Shown: piece by piece, positions 1 through 15,937 of the stretch
How positions within the stretch are numbered: the stretch's first letter is position 1
Layout of the letters: each line of letters opens with the position of its first letter
Assembly (NCBI GenBank): GCA_905182995.1
Contig: CAJJDP010000039.1
Span: forward strand, 319,722-383,721
DNA from: Paramecium octaurelia
Taxonomy: Eukaryota; Ciliophora; Oligohymenophorea; Peniculida; Parameciidae
Reading direction: 5' to 3'
DNA: 64,000 nt
Notes under the pieces: generated by a model
Databases searched by the model: none
What the model saw: only the letters and a program-made list of their open reading frames with translations
What the model was told of the DNA's origin: nothing
Made by a program: the position numbers and the translations under genes

Positions 1-1
1 A

Positions 2-4429
<4,428 letters not shown>

Positions 4430-4609
4430 TTCTAATATTTAGATAAAAGGCAAAAGATCCTAATTTTGATCCTAGAAAAGAACTTAACATTTAAAACGAT
4501 GAATAATATTAAATATTCAGCAATTACTGAATATATGATAGAGCTGTTATATTTAGTTCTCTTAATAAATATAATTATAAATTCTTATTCATTATTAATG
4601 TACATTGAT

Positions 4610-7600
4610 TCATTTCTTCAAACATAAATTCAACTTTTTATTCAATTTCATTTGAAAACTATGATATTCTGAATCCAAGCTTCTTAACATTCTATTAGTA
4701 ACTCTGAACTTCTATAAAATGGTTGTCTTAATTGATTCATTCTCTTTGACAGTCTTATCATAATTTTAAATGAGTTTAATCAATTCTTTTTCATTATCAA
4801 TAGTAAAGAATTCACTTCTTATTAGTTGTCCTAAATAATGCAGTATGTCATCGAATTCTAAGTCTAATATTTCTTACTGCAATAACCAAAGCAAATAAAA
4901 CGTAACTTTGAAAAACCCTTAGTTCAATATTAGAAATTAAATACCTTTCCATTCTTCTGCCAAAAAGATGTCCCATATAATATTTAAAAGTGCCGATCGT
5001 TGACTGAACTGAAAAACATTGGAATACAATGTTATGAACCAAGAGGCTACATAATATGATGGATCTATCTTCTAATCTTTTAAATGTTATGACAACTCAG
5101 GCAAAAAGACCTATAGTAATCGATCGAATTAATAAAACCCAATTTTCTATATCTAAAATATAAATCATTACCAGTTTTGAGAAATCATTAATGTACAGAT
5201 CCTTAAAATAGAGATTCATCATCCTATCAAAGGCCTTGTAAGCTGTTACTTGATCTTAAAAGGTCAAATATATATAGCCTGCTATGTAATTCATGCCTTG
5301 ACAATATCCAACCTCCTGATTATAGAATGCATATATTCTCAATAAGCTTTAGAGTACAGATGAATTGATCTTCTCTTTGTGAAGATGCAGACTTCTTTGA
5401 ACATCTAACTTAATGGTTTCTTCATGTAATTGATTAATATCCATTTCTAATCCCACTTTAGTTTTCATTTCCACATAATCAATTTTCATTGATCTCAATT
5501 TTAGTGCCTATCCAATTAACTTTAATCTTAATTGATGAGTTTGCTCACTAGAGAAGATCTATCCATTAGCCAAATAAAACTTTTTTATCTTATGTCTTAA
5601 ATGCAGACTAAATTAACTATTAATCAACAGTAGTTACCAAGGGTTATCTTCAAGTGTTAAATACCTAATATAATTTGAATAGATTACTTCATAGTTGCAC
5701 CAAAAACTTAAACAACTTTATTTTCATACTCGTCCATCTTCCTACGATCATACTTTTCAGATTTATAAGTCAACATGCTTTTCCCTGATTTAAACATTTT
5801 CTTCCATAGTGTATTATGAAGATCTTCTTGTTTCTCCAATAACTTTTTGATATGTTCTTTATCAAAACTTGGTTATTAAAATGCTATTTGGATTATGATT
5901 TCAGTAGATAAATCTGATGGTAATTTTAAAGAAGTCAAAAAGAGATTGATTTCTTCCATAATCATATAGGATATTTCACTTTCATTAAGTTCATTTTGAG
6001 ATTATTAGGTCGGCCCCAAATTCTTAAAAATAGAGCCTATCATTTTGAATCCTTTCTATACTATATTATTTTGGTTTTACTAGTTCAATAACTCCACTTA
6101 CTTACGCTTTTCATCCACTTTTCTTGCATTGATATACTAAAATAGTTCTATCCATTTTTCTATCTTCCTCCAGAGTGTTATATCTGATAATTGTGATGCA
6201 AGGTTAACTCTATCCCTTCCATCTTTACGTACTATCCTTATTGATTTAAGCAATAAGTCATAGATGTCTTCAGATTCATAAAGATCATTCAATTCAATGT
6301 AATTTAACCAAAATCTTATCAACTAATTTAATTCCTAAAATTACTCATTTGACAAAGCCAAATAAAATGCTAAGATATTATTAACAATATGTACATGTTT
6401 ATTTCTCTTCAATTGATTTAGAATGAAGATAACTTAATTAACTATTGAAATAGTTTCTGCCTGCTTATTTCTACAGAATTTGTTTAACTTTAATAAGTAA
6501 TTCGCTTTTATCAGAGATATCAATTGTGAACAATGTAGCCAGATATTTATCCACAATCTTCTTCTCATCCTCTAAGATTCTGTCTCCTACTATTTGCCAT
6601 TAATGATGAATCTATTAGAGTGTATTGTTTTGTTCTTGATTGATACTAATCTTCTTCCACTAGTCATAACTTATGAATTCTTCGAATTAAAATTTAAATG
6701 CTAATAATATTAATAATTGTCTACTATCTTTATTTTCCATCTTTTTTTCGATTAATTTACGAATAGGCACTTTTGGATCCTCTTTAAGTTTAACTTCCAT
6801 ATCTGTAATCTTCTCTTCTATTTAACTTGAGTATTCATCTAAGGGTAATAAATTTAATAATGAACTAACAGTTTGCTTTGTAAACATTATTCTATATTAT
6901 ATAAATTTCATTTAGTATACCTACTCTATTCATTCAATCCTACGTTTGCAAAGATCTTATCCCATTCTTCATGAAATGATTTCCACTTCTCATTAGTGAT
7001 TGCTAATAGGTTTTTATAATCTTTTTCTGATTCAACAGCTAATTCTTACAATTTCAAAGAACTTGTGAACTATTTTTGAAGATCATCTCTTGTTGCGCTC
7101 CCTTTCTCTATCAAATCTACCATCTCTTGTGTTTATTAACTCTTTTATTCGAATTATTTCATTATCTTCCAATATTCATCTTAGGTTTTACACATCTCCT
7201 TTCTGGTTTCCCATATTTCATTCACTTGCTTTTTTGACTCAGCATTCAAATTTCGATTGGTCGATCTAAAATTCAATACAAATTGTGTATATGGCTCAGT
7301 GATTTCACTCTTTATCCTTTAAGATGTTAATTCCCAATTCCTTGACAATCTCAATAAGTAATTACTCACTTATTAATATAAACAAACCAAAATATCTGGC
7401 TCATCTCCACTGCTGATTTGAGTATGAAGTTTCTCTCCAACAATCTTGATCTCCTGACTAAAGGCATACAAGCATCTCACTAAATCTGAAAGCTTTAATT
7501 ATTCAATTAGACTTACTATCTTTTCAACACCTGTAACATTTTATGTTAAATTAACCATGTATTCATATAACTTTTGTTACTACTTATTAAAATAATCTAT

Positions 7601-7612
7601 TGAATGGTTCAT
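4610..7612 (-). CDS. F-BAR-like plus TBC-domain protein (putative Rab GTPase-activating protein)
   Basis: Four introns (29 nt at 6892-6920, 28 nt ending in GCAG near 6470, 23 nt near 5675, 19 nt at 5153-5171) give one 967-residue frame ending at TGA 4610-4612. Residues 1-230 are a long helical, Lys/Glu-rich segment resembling an F-BAR/BAR membrane-curvature domain. The middle is helical and unassigned. The C-terminal third is a TBC domain: LDVQRSLHLH, EVGYCQGMNYIAGYIYLTF and FLPELSQHL...SWFITLYS are diagnostic TBC blocks. TBC proteins use an IxxDxxR arginine and a YxQ glutamine to speed GTP hydrolysis by Rabs; here LDVQR and YCQ fit. The start at 7612 is the first in-frame ATG, 44 bp from the divergent neighbour. 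Role in endomembrane trafficking is inferred; the TBC call is firm, F-BAR moderate. Confidence 0.85.
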
Positions 7613-7656
7613 TATTTACAAATTATCAAATAATTAATAAATTTAATTCATTCGAA

Positions 7657-8117
7657 ATGAGATCACAACATAGAAAAGCAACCTTAAACATCCCAACTGT
7701 TTTAGATCTACAAAACCCAGAATGGGATGTTATTTTAAAATCTTGGGCTTACATCAACGTTAAGTATTATTATCTCAAAATATTTTTGAAATTAGGAACT
7801 ATGAATTAACTATTAATAAAGGTTCAATTGTGAACAAGAAAATACTTTATCTGAATCTAAAAGAAGAGTCAATCAATTATAAAGTATGTTCCAGTATGCC
7901 AAATATCATAGAAGTCAAAACTGAAACTATTAATCTTTAAAAAGATTGTAAGCTAATTTATATTTTTCTAGAAAAAGACTATATTAAATTATAGATAAAA
8001 GCTCCTTTGACCCCCTGTAAATTACACGTCAAAATAGCATTAATGGATATCAAAGGCGATACTGTTTTTGAAGGAATGGACTTTGATCTCATTATTGCTA
8101 ATTTAACTGCAAAATGA
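7657..8117 (+). CDS. Hypothetical 142-residue protein, possible Ig-like (MSP/NPHP4 C-terminal type) domain
   Basis: Starts at ATG 7657, has one 32-nt intron (7764-7795) and ends at TGA 8115-8117, giving exactly 143 codons. There is no signal peptide or membrane segment. The protein alternates short beta-like stretches (KKILYLNLKEE, CKLHVKIALMDIKGDTVFEG) in a way that recalls the Ig-like/MSP repeats found, for example, in the C-terminal part of nephrocystin-4 and other ciliary proteins. That resemblance is by eye only. It is divergent from the F-BAR/TBC gene with a 44-bp spacer, so both promoters must be very compact. Function unknown. Confidence 0.7.
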
Positions 8118-8838
8118 AATATTATTCTATGTTAAATTTTTCCAATCTCATTTAAATATAATATATTTATTAAGTATTATTTTGAATAAATAGTATTTAA
8201 TAAAATTATTATATAATATTAAATTAGTTATTTGCATAAAAATGAGAAATTGTTGTTCAAAGATTAAAGAACAGCCATCCTCTTACATCTAAGAAATAAG
8301 ATTTTTTATTTTTTAGAAAATAAATATATGATTTTGGGACAAATTCATCTAAAAGAACTTGTTAATTACGATTTGAATAGCTAAAATAGATTTGATTTAA
8401 ATATCATAAATCAATTTTAATTATCGTTAATCTTAAATGGAAGAATACTAAATTCATTGAATTGTTTGCTTCTTCTTTTAACAATTGGATTTTATTAAAT
8501 AACATACTAAGCTATATTTTGATTATCATCATATTAAGCTTCATTAAATGGAATAATAATCTCAGCAGTGCTTTATTTAAATTTAGCTTTGAATTCTTTT
8601 AACCTTTAGAGATATAAATTCTTTTGTAATTCTTTATCCGATTGTTTTGCTGAGCAGATACCCATAACAGAGATTTTGAAAATTTTATTAATGAAAATAT
8701 CAAATCAAATTCTCATAGCTTAGTTAATGGAAGATATTCTATTAATTAAACATCATTATTTTCAGCAAAATTAGAAACATATAAACTATAAAGCTGATGA
8801 TGAAGAAGGAGTTATAATTACATATGCTTAATTAATTA
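8118..8838. other. Intergenic stretch with no supported gene
   Basis: AT-rich DNA between two plus-strand genes. A Met-initiated reading at about 8242 (MRNCCSKIKEQPSSYIQEI...) soon meets TGA and no intron rescues it. It may be a decayed gene, but I cannot support one. Confidence 0.4.
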
Positions 8839-9479
8839 ATGTATTTATTAATTTTAAGTATATTGTAATTTGCCATCGTGATTTAAACTGAAGAGACAAA
8901 CAATAGTGAATAAGAGATTTCAGATTATTGTGATGCAGTTGCAAAAGACACTTCTTTTAAGGTTAATCTAACAGTTTCAGATATTGACAATAAAAATTAT
9001 TGTGTTGAAGGCGGATCTCGTGTGGCTTTATTCGACACAATTTAATAAGAAGATCAATATGTGTATTTGTCTGAACATTATTGTGCCAACTTATAACATT
9101 ATCCAATCACTTGCGAACAATATTATCATGCTTCAGAATATGATCAAAAAGTAAAAATTTAAAGACTATCAATTAGGCCAAAGCCAATTATAAGAAGCTC
9201 TATGAAGATTATAAGGCCACTGGAGTCCCCAACTCTGATTGTTTGGGTATTGCAAGATACGTTTTCTGTGCTGAATAATTCAAATATTGTAGTAGTGATG
9301 ATGGAAATACTGATTATGAAATCTGCAGTTTCTTATGTGTAATTTGGCAAAATAGATGCCCTGATTACAGTGATATTTATGATCGAGTTTGTGCTAATGG
9401 AGGAGGAGAAAATGGAATTTGCAGTTATGCAATTAACTATACTTTTCTGTTGTTTTTCATTCTATTTTTATTATCTTGA
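8839..9479 (+). CDS. Secreted, probably GPI-anchored cysteine-rich protein with Frizzled-like Cys spacing
   Basis: ATG 8839 opens a clear signal peptide (MYLLILSILQFAIVIQ). One 26-nt intron (9151-9176) joins two exons into 204 residues ending at TGA 9477-9479. The mature part holds about ten cysteines; the second half reads CLGIARYVFCAEQFKYC, then EICSFLCVIWQNRCPD, a spacing like Frizzled-type cysteine-rich domains. It ends in a hydrophobic tail (YTFLLFFILFLLS) directly before the stop, the usual signal for GPI attachment. It is therefore likely a cell-surface protein. The Frizzled resemblance is a pattern judgement, not a proven homology; a ciliate-specific extracellular family is equally possible. 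Confidence 0.8.
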
Positions 9480-9731
9480 TATATATATAATATGTATTTA
9501 AAATTGTATTTGATCATCAAAACAAATATAGTAAAATATCACTTTTTATTAGAGATGTTCTTGAAATCAGAAACTAATTTTATTTGTTCTAGATATTTAA
9601 ACAATTATTAAATTAGGTTGATTATTTCATTATAGAAAAAGGATTTTTAAACCATTGTTACCTCTCAATTATTCTATTAAACATTAAGGATATTATCTTT
9701 TGTTCTATATATTTAATGCAATAATTAATCA

Positions 9732-10181
9732 TCATAAATTGTATTTCTTTTAGCATTCCTTGAAAATATCCATATATGGTTGGCATCTTGTAATGTCCTG
9801 ATTTGTTTACAAGCACTAAAACCTAAGTATATAATTTACATTCGAAAACATTTGGCTTTCACTTTGACAAACTTATTATTGTTATTATGGAGCTTCTTAT
9901 TAAGCTTGTTATTCAGCAGGTTGAGAATGACCTTTGATAAATTACTAAGAAATCATACCTGATCCTCCCATGACTGATCTTATAGCTTGATGAGCTACCT
10001 CAGATCCTGCGCCAAAGGCCATGCCTGACATCAAAGTTGATCCAAGGCCAGAAAACATTCCTCCTGATCTTGCTGGTGCTTATGGTGGAGCTTAAGCTTG
10101 AGGGGCTGGTCTTGCTGCTGTAGCTGTGCTTCTTGTTGGGCTTGGTCTTGATCTTGAAGATGATCCACTTCTTCTTGGCAT
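9732..10181 (-). CDS. CHCHD2/CHCHD10-family twin CX9C mitochondrial protein
   Basis: 132 residues from ATG at 10181 to TGA 9732-9734 with two introns (27 nt at 9932-9958, 24 nt at 9816-9839). The N-terminus MPRRSGSSSRSRPSP plus an Ala/Pro-rich stretch is the hallmark of CHCHD2/10, followed by a Gly/Ala helix (SGLGSTLMSGMAFGAGSEVA) and a Gln-rich linker. The C-terminal CHCH domain has two perfect CX9C motifs, CQSESQMFSNC and CQPYMDIFKEC, oxidised by the Mia40 route in the mitochondrial intermembrane space. In animals the family supports cristae/respiratory chain function and has a nuclear role; function here is inferred by homology. Length matches the family. Confidence 0.93.
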
Positions 10182-10485
10182 TTAAAATTTATATAATTAA
10201 TAATGAATAATTTCTAAAGATTCTATACTCCTATTCATTCATTGTCATTTAAAGATCTTAAATGATTTTCTTATATTCTGTATTAATCATGTAAAAGCTT
10301 AAAATAAATCAATTGTAAAATTTAGTGACTTTCAAAAATATTTAATATTTATTGAATGTTGTTAAATTAGAAGGTTATTCTATAAAAGTAATCTGGCATT
10401 GTCAAAAACTACGTATTTTTCTTAATCTTATAATTATTGAGGTAATTATTTATAAATACAAAAATTAAATTTAAATAAAAAAAAG

Positions 10486-10557
10486 TGCCACCTCCAGGAA
10501 TTGAACCTGGGCTTTAGCGGCCACAACGCTAAGTACTAACCACTATACGAAGATGGC
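10486..10557 (-). tRNA. tRNA-His (anticodon GTG)
   Basis: A 72-nt cloverleaf on the minus strand: acceptor GCCATCT pairs with AGGTGGC, an A-box (TAGTGGTTAGTA), a five-pair anticodon stem TAGCG/CGCTA with loop TTGTGGC (anticodon GTG), and a B-box GGTTCAATTCC. No intron. A run of T follows the 3' end (10481-10484 on the plus strand are AAAA), a normal RNA polymerase III terminator. Confidence 0.96.
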
Positions 10558-10751
10558 ATCTCGAGAGTATATGCAACACCATTCTATTAATATCTCTCAA
10601 ATTTTGAAATGCAATTTCTAATTATAAGTATTTGTAGTTCTCTAACAATTTGTATTCATAAGAAAGTAATAATTATGATGATAAGAGGAGAAGATGTTAT
10701 ATGGTTCTAAAGTGAATATAAAATAATAATTAATTTTTAATATCCAAAATT

Positions 10752-11196
10752 TCATTCATAATAGACACCAAAAACAATTCCAACCCCATAAATAGTTTCC
10801 TTATTAATTAATTCACAATACATTTTAGTAGGCATATGATGCATAATTATCCCAAGTAGGATCCCAAAGGTTCTTTGATGTGACCTTACAGCCTTATCCT
10901 TTAACCTCTCCAATAACTACTTAAACTGCAATTTTGAATCTAGGCATTTTTATGGCTATAATTAAATTATATTTCCATACAATCTCTAACCTTGCTTCTT
11001 ATTCTTTTTACAAGTTCCTCTGCGATAATAGGGGTATTATTTGCATCATAAGTTTCGTTTTTTAATTTGTCCTCCATAATTTCTTAAATAAGTTTTCTCA
11101 CTTTAGAAGGGTAAAATCTAAAATTAAGTAGTTTTATGATTACTTTTCCTCATCTTTTGGTTCAACTACAAAAGTGTTAGCTCCTCCTGCGTCCAT
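10752..11196 (-). CDS. Tctex1-type dynein light chain
   Basis: 123 residues with three introns (26 nt 11118-11143, 25 nt 10956-10980, 22 nt 10800-10821). The last exon gives ETIYGVGIVFGVYYE before TGA, the characteristic Tctex1 C-terminus, and the core has RFKIAVQVVIGEVKGQG and LWDPTWDNYASYAYQN, also diagnostic. Tctex1/DYNLT light chains dimerise on dynein intermediate chains of cytoplasmic, axonemal or intraflagellar-transport dyneins; which one cannot be told here. Length is that of the family. Confidence 0.93.
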
Positions 11197-11727
11197 TTTA
11201 TTATAATTTTATAATATATAAAATAATATTTCACATATTATTTAAAGACATAATAATTATGATGCGATTGAATAATGTAATTTAAAAATTAATTATTAAA
11301 ATAATCGTCCCTTCATTTAATCTTATATAATTCTTTATTTCATAAATTCTTGTACTCATTTTTACCAAATATTTATTTGTATTATTTTCTTTAATATGTT
11401 TATTGATTAAAGCAATTTCAATTTATTAATTTTAATCACTAATTTTATTCTTACACTTAGAGATATTGGATTCTAATTATATTTATAATCCTATTCTTAT
11501 CATATATATAATTATATTGTATTAATAGAATTGCAATAGTTCATGTATAAGCCGAAATTTATTACATCCCCAAGTTATTAACACTACTATATTGTTATCA
11601 TAGAAACATATTATTTCTGAGTTCAATTCCATAGATTTGAATAAAATTTACCTTGTGATTTAATTGAAATGTCATTTTAGGATTCCACTTTGACTATAAA
11701 ACAGTGTGAAATTTATATTAATTAATT
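11197..11727. other. AT-rich intergenic region between divergent genes
   Basis: About 530 bp between the Tctex1 gene (minus) and the small coiled-coil gene (plus). No readable frame on either strand; presumably holds both promoters. Confidence 0.6.
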
Positions 11728-12005
11728 ATGTCTACAGAATAATAATTATACGAAAGGGCGAAGCGAATGAATTAGCAGTTGACAAGTCCTGAGAATTAAA
11801 TCACTGATAAGGATATAGAAAAATTCATCAAGGAAATTTTATCCGCTCATCAGAAGGATATAGAGGAAATATATTCACTTGTAATATAAAAAATGTAAAT
11901 TAGGTTTTAGGAGATTTGAAGCAGTAATTTCATACAGAAAAGAAGTAATTAGAAAATTATAGAGACAGAGCAGAGAAAATTAATTCACATATTTAATAAC
12001 TATGA
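11728..12005 (+). CDS. Small coiled-coil protein (84 residues), unknown
   Basis: ATG 11728, one 23-nt intron (11881-11903) and TGA 12003-12005, exactly 85 codons. The product is charged and helical throughout (KDIEKFIKEILSAHQKDIEEI, LKQQFHTEKKQLENYRDRAEKI), a coiled coil without signal or membrane segments. Its size and character recall subunits of small coiled-coil complexes (BLOC-1 or prefoldin-like), but I recognise no specific family. Confidence 0.75.
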
Positions 12006-12377
12006 AATTATACGAATTTAAATATAAATATTATAATATATCATATTATTATTTATGTAGATTAAGTTCAATATGAAATAATTAGCACCTCATAATTGCA
12101 AAATTATACAAATACAAGAAGAATTTGATTTTTTATTAAATTAATTTTTATATGGTGTATAAAAAGCAGTTTATTGTTCCAAAAATAATTTCCATATTTA
12201 TTAAAAATCTTATCTTTGTGTATTGAAAGTTGCTACAAATAAAGGTTTCTCATTTACATATAGTTTTGTGGCAAAATCGAAATAGGCTTAATTTAAAAAT
12301 AAATTTTAAAGATTTCGTATCTAATTGTTATTGCTTTTATTGTTCTTGAAGTAATGGATTAAAATAAATAAAAAATA
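12006..12377. other. Intergenic, no gene seen
   Basis: 372 bp of AT-rich DNA upstream of the first Myb-like gene; no frame with sensible composition. Confidence 0.55.
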
Positions 12378-12980
12378 ATGATTCCAGAATGTTTCCTTTT
12401 GCCGAGCTTAAGCTAACCTTCTAACTAAAAAGAAAGTCCTTATTAAATGAAGTAACATCTTCAGGAAACTTCTTTTTAAAATGAAGGAATTTTTAAATCA
12501 AAACAGTTTAGATAAAGAAAAAAAACAATTGAGTACGGATAGAAAGATAGAAGCAGTGCAATTTATAAATATCTAAAGGAAAAGCAAAAAGCATTGCTAG
12601 ACTATAGACCAAGAAGTTAAGTTTCTCAATTTTCAGCAGAAGAGGACAGAATTCTAATCTTGCTTGTAAAAAAGTTAGGGCCCAAATTTCATAAAATCAC
12701 AAGGTACTTTTCAGGAAAAACTGTTAACATGATTAAAAACAGGTATTATAAGACACTTCGTCATGTTGAGGCTCAAGAAATTCCAAAAGAACTTGAGGAA
12801 GAGTTACTTTCAAACAAAAATGAATCAAGAGTAATTGGCAGTAAAATACTTAACTTATGGCCTTAACATAAATAAATGAGCTCGGTGATTGAAGGTAGCC
12901 CCCTATTTCCTGAAGCCAAAGAAATACTGCATACATTTCTTTCTTCATTTTAAGAGTTGGTTAGCACGTGCAAAAAATGA
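12378..12980 (+). CDS. Myb/SANT-like DNA-binding protein, tandem copy 1
   Basis: Intronless 200-residue frame, ATG 12378 to TGA 12978-12980. After a Gln/Ser-rich, basic N-terminus (FRQRKKTIEYGQKDRSSA) a single Myb-like repeat lies at about residues 90-140: FSAEEDRILILLVKKLGPKF then ITRYFSGKTVNMIKNRYYKTL, matching the helix-turn-helix of Myb repeats, though the first canonical Trp is Phe. A conserved tail follows (PKELEEELL, SPLFPEAKE). It is a paralogue of the next gene, with the basic box, Myb repeat and tail all conserved in order. A role as transcription or chromatin factor is inferred from the fold. Confidence 0.85.
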
Positions 12981-13967
12981 AAATGATTCGATAAACATAT
13001 TTTTATAAACTTTATTAACAGTATAAAATAACCGATTAATTTAAGTAGAAACTCTATTAAAAGTCTGTTAAATTCTGAAAAGATACGTAATTTAATAATT
13101 AGACTTAATGAACATAGTTTCAATCATTATTGTAATAATTGTTTTTATGTACTCTATAATTATAATTAGTTTAAATTAAGTTCTGACTGATCCAAGTCTA
13201 TCAAAGAACTCGCCTCTTCAACACGATTCTTGTAGATAATTAAAATAAATTAATTACATGATCATTTAATAACTTTATATATTATCTGTTAAAAAATAAA
13301 TTAAACGCTACAATTTATTTAAATAAAATAATATGCAAGTATAAATTTATGACAGTGTTTTTATAATATTCTCATCAATTATAATTTATTCTTATTTGAT
13401 AATTTTTTAATTATTGTCTTTAATCAATATGTTCTGGATTTTATCGGATTATAAAAAATTAATACTTTTTTGTTTTCTTTATCAGTTTTTCTAATGTTTC
13501 GTTTTTTTCAAATAATAAAAATCATTTTATTGTTTGAAAATAAGTTATGAATCCTTCCTTAATTTTGAATGTTCTATTAACTCTATTGAATGTTTCTTAA
13601 AAAATTCTAAATAAATTTTATATATATCGATTTATTACTATGATTCAAAATCATCAAAATATAGTTTAATTTTAGTGGGATTTAAACACCAAACACCATA
13701 ATCCAAGATCATTTTGTTTATTTAATAGAACCGAAACTAGAGCACTAGAAGGTTGTTTTCCAGAAAAAAAATCTTAACACTATTAAAAATATATTAAATG
13801 AATGGCCCGAGCAATTTTAAATATATTATTGGTATTTCTTAAAAGAGACTTCAAACTTGAGAAAAGAAATTGTAAAATTTGACTGTTTCATAAAATTTAA
13901 AGCATGAAGTATTAATTAGTACTATATAAATTAAGATATTTCCTCTTTGTTTTAATAATTAAATTAA
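12981..13967. other. Gene-free spacer between the two Myb-like paralogues
   Basis: Nearly 1 kb of very AT-rich DNA with no usable frame on either strand, long for this window. It may carry the promoter of the second copy. Confidence 0.55.
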
Positions 13968-14588
13968 ATGATTTGCTTTTAACAACATCAAGATGATTCT
14001 TCTTTCATCGATGATTGCTAAATATAATCAGAATCACTCTAACTAAACACACAGGTTGCTCAAAGTTCAGAAACTATCTCAAATTTACCTAGATTTAAAC
14101 CTAAGAAATCTAGATAAAGAAGAAAGCCAATTCTCTATGGTGATAAGGATAGAAGCAGTGCACTATATAAATACATAAAAGAAAAGCAAAGAAATTATCT
14201 GGATTCTAAAGTTAAAACCTCAAACTCAATCTTTTCACCAGAGGAGGACAGAATCCTTTTATTATTGGTGAAGAAATTGGGTCCTAAATTTTAAAAAATC
14301 ACTAAATACTTCCCAGGGAAAACGATGAACATGCTCAAAAATCGGTATTATAAGAGCCTCAAAGATTCGGAGGCTTCCATAGTGCCAAAAGAAATTGAAG
14401 AAGAGCTTGCCATTAGAGATAAAGAGAAAAGAGTGATGGGAAGAAAAATTATTAAAATCTGGCCTGAGGAATAAAGAATGACTGCTCTTATTGACAATAG
14501 TGTTCTATTTCCTGAAGCCAAATAGAAGATTTAAAATTTGTTCTTAACTTTCACCTCAATAATTGGGAACTGTATGAAATATGTTTGA
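13968..14588 (+). CDS. Myb/SANT-like DNA-binding protein, tandem copy 2
   Basis: Intronless 206-residue frame, ATG 13968 to TGA 14586-14588. Acidic N-terminus (QDDSSFIDDC), basic box KKSRQRRKPILYGDKDRSSA, then a Myb-like repeat FSPEEDRILLLLVKKLGPKF / KYFPGKTMNMLKNRYYKSL and the tail PKEIEEELA...VLFPEAKQ. It shares the whole layout with the gene at 12378, so the pair arose by tandem duplication; the N-terminal 50 residues have diverged most. Confidence 0.87.
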
Positions 14589-15466
14589 GTTCTTTCTTAA
14601 TATATTTAACATTATATACAGTTTTAAATAAATTTAATTTGAAACGTAAAAACTAATACACCAATAAAATAATTATCTATATTTTTATTATATTTATTTT
14701 TGAGTAAAAAAACAATTATTTTAAAATCAAAACATAAACATGGTTTTAGAAATGCTTTTATTTCAAAATATATGTATTTTATGCAATTCAAGTCTAATAA
14801 CAATTCTTCCATATCACCTTATTCTACCTATATTATCAAGCAATTATTGAAAATATTTTTCTTTACAAATGAAGTATTCAAAAAAAACAATAAGTCTGAC
14901 CAAAATAATAAAGCGCTTTTGAAATTCTTAAATGACTCATGTTAACCAAAAAGTAAAGCTAAAATATTTTAAATAGAAAGCTTAATATGCACATCATAAA
15001 ATTGAATCAGTATTTAAGTCCTAATATAAACCACATTTCAAAAAGTGTCAAAACTATCGATTTTATAGAAAATGCAGTTTACCCAAGGACTTCTGGCCTG
15101 AAACTAACCTTAAATATACAAATTTGGGTAATTGCTGAATTGATAATTTTTAAGCATATATGAGATTTTAAGAAAATTAATAGGTTTAGAATTTCTGCTA
15201 TAAAATTTCCCAACAAGTCAACTAATACTAATCATTGTGATCAACAGATAATAATTCAATATTTTTTTTCATTATTATTCTGATAAAAATAGTAATGAAC
15301 ATCTTATTTAGTATTTGAAATAAAAACAATTGCTGATTCAATATTTTATTCTGAATTACATTAAAAGAAGCATCAATGAGATGTAGATTATACATCAAAT
15401 CTACTTGAAGAATTACCATATAAAGAATTCATAAAATTTCTTTCGAATTTTTGACTCAGATTCCTA
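14589..15466. other. Intergenic, no supported gene
   Basis: AT-rich DNA. Frames at about 14700-14945 and 15228-15419 are open but have Lys/Asn/Ile/Phe-only composition and overlap each other on opposite strands, so I do not call them. Confidence 0.5.
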
Positions 15467-15937
15467 TCAATCACATATTGGGCCCATTTTATAAGAGGAT
15501 AGTTATGTAATATTGAATAAAATCAGAAAAGTTTTCATATTAATATGCCAATTGGAGAGTTTTATAAATATACATTTATATTAATATAATAAATTAATAC
15601 ATACAATAAAACTATTTTAATATTCTTAAATACCAACTATACAATTAGAAGGATTTTGAAGAGGATACGATATTCTTCTCTATAAATCATCAAGATTGGT
15701 TGATTCTTAATAGTCCCCTTCGTCTATGAACTATATTCGGATATAATATGGCTCCCTCATTTCAATATAACATCTATTTATCATCTTCAAATGACCTCTG
15801 GCGTATGTATAGTTTAAAGAGTATAATATAAATTGACATTTTAACATCATTAATAAGTTAGACTAAATTTTAGCAATCTTCTTATAATTTTACTCATTTT
15901 GACAAATGATATCAAAATTTGGATTTTTATCTTTCAT
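15467..15937 (-). CDS. Possible hypothetical protein or gene remnant
   Basis: A TGA-free minus frame from ATG 15937 to TGA 15467, 156 codons with TAA/TAG as Gln. The central part (RGHLKMINRCYIEMREPYYI, RIQFIDEGDYQESTNLDDLQ) looks like real protein, with mixed codons including CGC, GGG and GAC, but the last third is AT-only in composition. Either a small gene whose 3' exon structure I have not resolved, or a decaying copy. No family recognised. Confidence 0.35.

Noticed and set aside
6885-6887. ATG as start of a separate TBC gene
   Set aside because: A 29-nt intron (6892-6920) joins the upstream helical frame in phase, and the combined gene has an exact codon count, so this ATG is internal.
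11600-11650. Sequence resembling a tRNA B-box (GAGTTCAATTCC)
   Set aside because: No matching acceptor, anticodon or A-box can be folded around it.
14624-14945. Opposite-strand open frames of 62 and 81 codons
   Set aside because: AT-driven composition (Lys, Asn, Ile, Phe), mutual overlap and no intron or family support.
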